Positions 42,371 to 47,110 of a stretch of 47,110 nucleotides of DNA are shown here, piece after piece. The translations under genes were made by a program, and so were the position numbers. Source of the DNA: Microbacteriaceae bacterium. Its GTDB lineage: Bacteria > Actinomycetota > Actinomycetes > Actinomycetales > Microbacteriaceae. Location: NCBI GenBank assembly GCA_025463565.1, contig JAODAT010000086.1, positions 1-47,110 of the forward strand. The letters are read 5' to 3'. The notes under the pieces were generated by a model. The model had not been told where the DNA came from and searched no databases. It saw nothing but the letters and a program-made list of their open reading frames with translations. Every line of letters starts with the position of its first letter. The stretch's first letter is position 1.

Positions 42371-43104
42371 GTTCGACGATCGTGGTCACCCGCTCGGACG
42401 ATCGTGTGGTCGTGCGGCTCGACCGTCCCGAGGTGCGCAACGCCATCAACGAGCGGATGGTGGATGAGCTGCACGCAGTGTGCGCGGAGCTCGAAGCCGA
42501 GCCGCGCATCCTCATTCTCATCGGCGCGGGCGGCGTCTTCGCCTCGGGCGCGGACATCGCCGAACTGCGGGACCGCGGCGCAGCTGAGGCACTCAGAGGC
42601 ATCAACACCATGCTGTTCATCCGGATCGCCGAGTTGCCGATGCCCGTCATCGCTGCCATCGACGGATACGCGCTCGGCGGGGGAGCGGAACTCGCCTACG
42701 CAGCCGACTTCCGCGTTGGCACGCCCCGGCTGAAGATCGGAAACCCCGAAACGTCCCTCGGCATCGTCGCGCCCGCCGGCGCCCTCTGGCGGCTTCGCGA
42801 GCTGGTCGGCGAACCGCTCGCGAAAGAGATCCTGCTCGCCGGCCGAGTGCTCGGCGCCGACGAGGCGCTCGCCGTCCGGCTCGTGACGAGGCTCAGCGAA
42901 CCCGCGGACCTGCTTGCCGCCGCGCACGCGCTCGCCGACGAGATCGCCTCGAAAGACCCCCTGGCCACCCGCTACACGAAAGCGCTCATGAGCACGCCGC
43001 GCGGCCGGCATCCCGTCGACGACCTCGACGCGCAGGCAGTGCTGTTCGAATCGACGGAGAAGAGACGCAGGATGACCGAGTTTCTCGAGCGGAGAAAGAA
43101 GTGA
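42367..43104 (+). CDS. paaF: Enoyl-CoA hydratase/isomerase (paa pathway)
   Basis: 245-aa crotonase-fold enzyme. Seen: the oxyanion-hole segments FASGADIAEL and AIDGYALGGGAELAYAADF, and NPETSLGIVAPAGALWRL with the first catalytic Glu retained; AKEILLAG holds the second. Hydrates 2,3-didehydroadipyl-CoA in the beta-oxidation-like part of phenylacetate degradation; a PaaG-type isomerase is the alternative. ATGA and GTGA overlaps join it to both neighbours. Confidence 0.8.
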   Translation: MSSTIVVTRSDDRVVVRLDRPEVRNAINERMVDELHAVCAELEAEPRILILIGAGGVFASGADIAELRDRGAAEALRGINTMLFIRIAELPMPVIAAIDGYALGGGAELAYAADFRVGTPRLKIGNPETSLGIVAPAGALWRLRELVGEPLAKEILLAGRVLGADEALAVRLVTRLSEPADLLAAAHALADEIASKDPLATRYTKALMSTPRGRHPVDDLDAQAVLFESTEKRRRMTEFLERRKK

Positions 43105-43958
43105 TCGCGATTCCGGCTTCCGTGGGTGTTCTGGGCGGTGGTCGCATGGGCGCCGGCATCGCGCACGCCTTCGTGGTGGCCGGCTCGACGGTAACCGTGG
43201 TGGAGCGCGACGACAAGCAGGCCGCGGCCGCACTCGAGCGCGTGGTTTCGGCCCTGCGCACGAGCGTCGAACGCGGAACGGTCGAGACAGCTCTCGACGA
43301 ACTGACGCTGCGCATCAGCTCGGGCACCGATGACGCGCAGTTCGATGGGTGCGACCTGGTGGTCGAAGCGGTGCCGGAGCAGCACGACCTCAAGGTCGCG
43401 TCCCTCGCGCGCATCGAACGGCGGGTGACGGCGGAAGCCGTGATCGCGAGCAACACGTCATCGATGTCGATCGACGCGCTCGCCGCGACGATGGCGAACT
43501 CTGCGCGCTTTCTCGGGCTGCACTTCTTCAACCCGGTTCCCGCATCCGACCTCGTGGAGATCATCACGGGTGCCGCGACCTCGTCCGAGGTGGTCTCGGA
43601 AGCCCAGCGCTGGGTGGCCGCGCTCGGAAAGACGCCGGTCACGGTGCGCGATTCGCCCGGATTCGCATCGTCCAGGCTCGGGGTGGTAATCGGGCTCGAA
43701 GCGATCCGCATGCTCGAAGAGGGCGTCGCGTCCGCCGCGGACATCGACGCCGCGATGGTGCTCGGGTACAGGTTCCCGGTCGGTCCGCTGCGCCTGACCG
43801 ACATCGTCGGGCTCGATGTGCGACTGGGCATCGCCGAGTATCTGCACGAGCAACTCGGCGAACGTTTCGCCCCGCCCCGATTGCTGCGCGACAAGGTCGC
43901 TGCGGGAGAGCTCGGGCGCAAGTCGGGCCGTGGCTTCTTCGATTGGCCAGAAAAATGA
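43101..43958 (+). CDS. paaH: 3-hydroxyacyl-CoA dehydrogenase
   Basis: 285-aa NAD-dependent dehydrogenase. Seen: GVLGGGRMGAGIAHAFVVAG for NAD, SNTSSMSIDALAA and GLHFFNPVPASDLVEII with the catalytic His, then the helical C-terminal domain (DSPGFASSRLG, GRKSGRGFFDW). Oxidises 3-hydroxyadipyl-CoA to 3-oxoadipyl-CoA. The GTG start overlaps the hydratase stop (GTGA 43101-43104). Confidence 0.87.
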   Translation: MIAIPASVGVLGGGRMGAGIAHAFVVAGSTVTVVERDDKQAAAALERVVSALRTSVERGTVETALDELTLRISSGTDDAQFDGCDLVVEAVPEQHDLKVASLARIERRVTAEAVIASNTSSMSIDALAATMANSARFLGLHFFNPVPASDLVEIITGAATSSEVVSEAQRWVAALGKTPVTVRDSPGFASSRLGVVIGLEAIRMLEEGVASAADIDAAMVLGYRFPVGPLRLTDIVGLDVRLGIAEYLHEQLGERFAPPRLLRDKVAAGELGRKSGRGFFDWPEK

Positions 43959-43978
43959 ACACTGCAGAGGGAGAAATC

Positions 43979-46090
43979 ATGTCTGAGATCCTGCCGAGCT
44001 ATGTGAAGGGCGCCTGGTGGGCACCCGAGTCGGATGACGCCGCCACGGTCGTTCGCGACGCCTCAACCGGCGAGGTGGTCACCAGGGTCAGCACGAAGGG
44101 TCTCGACCTGGCGGCCGCGCTCGACTATGCGCGAACGGTCGGCCAGCAGTCGCTCGGCGCCCTGACTTTCCACCAGAGGGCGCTCATCCTGAAGGAGCTG
44201 GGCCAGGCGCTCACCGCGCGCAAGGACGAGCTGTACGCACTCTCCAGTCGCACGGGCGCGACCAAGGTCGACTCGATGGTCGACATCGACGGCGGCATCG
44301 GCGTGCTGTTCACCTACTCGTCCAAGGGACGCCGCGAACTGCCCAACACCCGGATCTACGTGGACGGCCCCGCCGAGTCGCTGGCAAAGGACGGTTCCTT
44401 CCTCGGCCGCCACATCTTCTCGCGCCTACCCGGCGTCGCGGTGCAGATCAACGCGTTCAACTTTCCGGTCTGGGGTTCGCTCGAAAAGTTCGCGCCCGCA
44501 TTCCTCGCCGGCGTTCCGTCACTGGTGAAGCCGGCGACACCCACCGGCTACCTCGCCGAGGCTTTCGTGCGCGTGCTGGTCGAGTCCGGGTCACTCCCGG
44601 AGGGCTCACTCCAGCTCGTCTCGGGTGCCGTTCCCGACCTCTTCGAAAACCTCGGTCTCGGAGACCTGGTCGGGTTCACCGGCTCGGCGTCGACGGCGGA
44701 GCGCCTGCGCTCCCACGAGTCGGTGCGCACCGGCGGCGTGCGGTTCACGAGTGAGACGGACTCGATCAACGCGTCGGTGCTCGGACGGGACGCAACCGCC
44801 GGAACCCCCGAATTCGACGCCTTCGTCAAGGGCGTTGTCACGGAGATGACGGTCAAGGCCGGCCAGAAGTGCACGAGCATTCGTCGAATCATCGTGCCTC
44901 GAACGTCGATCGACGAGGTGACCGGAGCCATCGCCGAGCGCATCCAGCAGCGCGTCGTCATCGGTGACCCGCGCGCCGACGGCGTGACGATGGGACCGCT
45001 GGCATCCATCGAGCAGCGGACCGAGGTGCTGCGCCAGGTCGACAGGCTGGTGGCCGCCGGTGGCCGAATCGTGGTCGGGTCGACCGACGCCCCCGAGGCC
45101 GTACACGAGGACGGTTCGGTCTCGGTCGAGGTCGACGGCGCATTCACTGCGCCGGTACTGCTGCGTTTCGACGAGCCCTCCGCCGACGCGGTGCACGAGG
45201 TGGAAGCATTCGGCCCGGTCGCGAGCCTGCTCGCCTACGACACGACGGCGGAGGCCATCGCGCTCGTCGGCCGCGGCGGAGGTTCGCTCGTCACGAGCAT
45301 CGCGACCCACGATCCCGCGGAGGTCGTCGAACTGCTGTCCGGTATCTCGGCCTGGAACGGTCGGGTGCTCGTGCTCGACCGTGACGATGCGAGGAGCTCG
45401 ACGGGCCATGGCTCTCCGGTACCGCACCTGGTGCACGGCGGTCCCGGACGGGCCGGTGGCGGCGAGGAACTGGGAGGCATTCGTTCGGTTCTGCACCACA
45501 TGCAGCGCACCGCGATTCAGGGCTCACCGCAGATGCTGACGGCGATCACCGGGATCTGGCACCAGGGTGCAGCGACGTCGTCCGAGGGGCGGCACCCGTT
45601 CCGCAAGACACTCGAAGAGCTCAGGCTCGGGGACAGCGTGGTCTCGGAGAGCAGGGAGATCACGCTGGCCGACATCGAGCATTTCGCCGAGTTCACCGGT
45701 GACACCTTCTACGCGCACATGGATGAGGAGGCCGCGGCCGCCAACCCGTTCTTCCCGGGACGGGTCGCGCACGGATACCTGCTGGTGTCCTGGGCGGCCG
45801 GCCTCTTCGTCGACCCGGCGCCGGGGCCGGTGCTTGCGAACTATGGGCTGGAGAACCTCAGGTTCGTCACCCCCGCGTCACCGGGCGACAGCATCCGGGT
45901 GGTTCTCACGGCGAAGCAGATCACGCCACGGGCGACCGAGGAATACGGCGAGGTCTGTTGGGATGCGGTGATCGTGAACCAGCGGGACGAGGTCGTGGCG
46001 ACCTACGATGTGCTGACCCTCGTGGCCAAATCGTCTTACGAGGCCGAGAGACCGTTGAGCGCCACGGCGAGCACATCGTCCGCGAGCTGA
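43979..46090 (+). CDS. paaZ: Bifunctional oxepin-CoA hydrolase/semialdehyde dehydrogenase
   Basis: 703-aa fusion. The N-terminal aldehyde dehydrogenase has general base Glu259 (SETDS) and nucleophile Cys298 (AGQKCTSIRR), each three residues after the E. coli positions 256 and 295. The C-terminal MaoC-like hydratase (about 540-690) has Asp575 and His580 (TGDTFYAH), the same spacing as E. coli Asp561/His566. It opens the oxepin-CoA ring and oxidises the semialdehyde. ATG 43979 is chosen for AGAGGGAG five bases upstream; ATG 43955 overlaps the paaH stop and is an alternative. The last 18 codons overlap the convergent TetR gene. Confidence 0.93.
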   Translation: MSEILPSYVKGAWWAPESDDAATVVRDASTGEVVTRVSTKGLDLAAALDYARTVGQQSLGALTFHQRALILKELGQALTARKDELYALSSRTGATKVDSMVDIDGGIGVLFTYSSKGRRELPNTRIYVDGPAESLAKDGSFLGRHIFSRLPGVAVQINAFNFPVWGSLEKFAPAFLAGVPSLVKPATPTGYLAEAFVRVLVESGSLPEGSLQLVSGAVPDLFENLGLGDLVGFTGSASTAERLRSHESVRTGGVRFTSETDSINASVLGRDATAGTPEFDAFVKGVVTEMTVKAGQKCTSIRRIIVPRTSIDEVTGAIAERIQQRVVIGDPRADGVTMGPLASIEQRTEVLRQVDRLVAAGGRIVVGSTDAPEAVHEDGSVSVEVDGAFTAPVLLRFDEPSADAVHEVEAFGPVASLLAYDTTAEAIALVGRGGGSLVTSIATHDPAEVVELLSGISAWNGRVLVLDRDDARSSTGHGSPVPHLVHGGPGRAGGGEELGGIRSVLHHMQRTAIQGSPQMLTAITGIWHQGAATSSEGRHPFRKTLEELRLGDSVVSESREITLADIEHFAEFTGDTFYAHMDEEAAAANPFFPGRVAHGYLLVSWAAGLFVDPAPGPVLANYGLENLRFVTPASPGDSIRVVLTAKQITPRATEEYGEVCWDAVIVNQRDEVVATYDVLTLVAKSSYEAERPLSATASTSSAS

Positions 46091-46644
46091 TCGGCTGACT
46101 CGGGCCCGTCGGGGCGGTACCACTCCACGATTGAGTTGATCATTCCGAACAGCAGTCGGGTCACCACCGCCGGCTCGATGTCGGAACGAACCGTTCCGGA
46201 GTCTCGGGCATCGACGACCAGCGCGGTGACGGCACGGTCGAACTCGCGTCGGCGACGAAGCGCTTCGCGTTCGATCTCGGTATTGCCGCGCACGCGCAGC
46301 AGCAGCGTGACGTAAGGCAGCCGTGCGGCAAGCACGCGCACCGCACCCTGCAGCACGAAGGCCAGGCGTTCCTGGGCAGTACCCTCCCGTGCGCCCGGCT
46401 CGAGCAGCACGCCCTCCAGCCCGCTCAGCGCCTCATCGAGTGCCGCTCGCAGCATCTCGGCCTTCGCCGGGTAGTGATGATAGATGGCCGCTTTGCTCAG
46501 GCCGAGTCGTGACGACAGCATCCCCATCGACGTCGCGTCGTAGCCGTGCTCGATGAACGCCGAGACGGCGACGTCGAGTACGGCCTGCCGGTCGAATCCC
46601 GGTCGGCCCTTTTTGGGCGCTGGTGCCGCATCCGTCTCAGCCAT
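46036..46644 (-). CDS. TetR family regulator, probable PaaR
   Basis: About 202 aa. The HTH is in residues 15-60 (VLDVAVSAFIEHGYDATSMGMLSSRLGLSKAAIYHHYPAKAEML), a full TetR signature; the ligand domain resembles those of PaaR/FadR-type regulators that sense acyl-CoAs. The start is uncertain: ATGs at 46644, 46647, 46662 and 46665 are in frame without a clear ribosome site. It converges on paaZ with 55 bp of overlap and lies between paaZ and paaK, which fits a regulator responding to phenylacetyl-CoA. Confidence 0.82.
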   Translation of the reverse strand: MAETDAAPAPKKGRPGFDRQAVLDVAVSAFIEHGYDATSMGMLSSRLGLSKAAIYHHYPAKAEMLRAALDEALSGLEGVLLEPGAREGTAQERLAFVLQGAVRVLAARLPYVTLLLRVRGNTEIEREALRRRREFDRAVTALVVDARDSGTVRSDIEPAVVTRLLFGMINSIVEWYRPDGPESADQLADDVLAVALNGLSAS

Positions 46645-46691
46645 CATCGCCCAGTCTGCCATCATCGCTTCGCCCGGATGACGAGGAGCCG

Positions 46692-47110
46692 TCAGGGTCG
46701 CAGGTCGTAGAGGCGTTTGAGCTTTCCCTCGCTGCGCGGGAGAGATCCGTTTTCGGCCACGATCACGCCCACCGTCGACCCGATCTGGATCTTGATCCGC
46801 TCGACCAGCGTGGCCACGGCCGTTTCGACCTCTACCGCGGTGGCATCGGGGTGCGCCTCGATGCGCACGGTCAGCTCGTCCATGCGTGCCGGACGCGTGA
46901 GTTCCAGGACGAAATGGGACGACAGCGCGCCGACACCCAGCACGATCTCCTCGATCTGGGTGGGGAAGAGGTTGACCCCCCTCAGGATGATCATGTCGTC
47001 GTTGCGCCCGGTGATCTTCGCCATGCGGCGCATCGAGGGCCGCGCCGTGCCGGGAAGGAGTGTGCTCAGGTCGCGGGTGCGGTAGCGCAGGACGGGGAAC
47101 GCCCGCTTGG
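46692..47110 (-). CDS. paaK: Phenylacetate-CoA ligase, 3' end (partial)
   Basis: The C-terminal 139 codons; the start lies beyond the window edge. Seen: PVLRYRTRDLSTLLPGTARPSMRRMAKITGRNDDM and LRGVNLFPTQIEEIV, the adenylate-forming hinge and the RGVNLFPTQ block specific to PaaK. It makes phenylacetyl-CoA, the entry substrate and usual effector of the pathway. Transcribed toward the TetR gene with a 47-bp gap and possibly co-transcribed with it. Confidence 0.93.
   Translation of the reverse strand, partial: KRAFPVLRYRTRDLSTLLPGTARPSMRRMAKITGRNDDMIILRGVNLFPTQIEEIVLGVGALSSHFVLELTRPARMDELTVRIEAHPDATAVEVETAVATLVERIKIQIGSTVGVIVAENGSLPRSEGKLKRLYDLRP

Overview
The window looks like chromosome of a high-GC Gram-positive actinobacterium, most likely Microbacteriaceae-like. 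The genus cannot be fixed from sequence alone. The basis is GC-rich codon use, dense ATGA/GTGA stop-start overlaps, GTG starts, lipoprotein transporters, and many start codons placed exactly six bases after a TAnnnT -10 hexamer (leaderless mRNAs). No rRNA, tRNA, CRISPR, insertion sequence or phage gene was seen. The window is a mosaic of catabolic islands, each beside its own GntR, PadR or TetR regulator.

Layout. (1) 139-1518: secreted seven-bladed YVTN propeller with a sortase-like C-terminus. (2) 1538-15171: a bidirectional locus around a GntR regulator. Leftward are a cyclase-family hydrolase, an amidase and an SHMT-like PLP enzyme. Rightward are a phosphotriesterase-family hydrolase, a NitT/TauT-type ABC importer, a nickel permease and a urease operon in the order ureABCFGD, almost all translationally coupled. 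This suggests import and hydrolysis of a nitrogenous compound that ends in urea. (3) 15164-17398: PadR-DUF1048-DrrAB-like efflux cassette with a strong palindromic operator. (4) 17549-20125: alpha/beta hydrolase, small membrane protein, aldo/keto reductase.

(5) 20187-34750: the most unusual part. It holds an LLM oxidoreductase, a 29-codon leader ORF coupled to an MBL hydrolase, a GntR regulator and a strong terminator. After an AT-rich control region come a class III CoA-transferase, an Fe3+/organic-acid-type ABC importer, two DUF35 plus cysteine-less thiolase pairs (Ltp2-type retro-aldolase candidates), an NAD(P)-binding Rossmann protein, a second cyclase-family protein and another GntR regulator. 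GGTATAACC-type palindromes lie in front of both the leader-ORF/MBL/GntR unit and the CoA-transferase unit, which points to one regulon for a CoA-dependent route ending in aldol cleavage.

(6) 34887-40643: an internally deleted solute-binding-protein remnant, a FAH-family hydrolase, a PadR regulator divergent from an FAD monooxygenase, a CPA1 Na+/H+ antiporter and a TetR regulator. (7) 40720-47110: a cupin and the lower phenylacetate pathway (thiolase, enoyl-CoA hydratase, 3-hydroxyacyl-CoA dehydrogenase, PaaZ), a convergent TetR regulator and the 3' end of paaK, which runs off the window.
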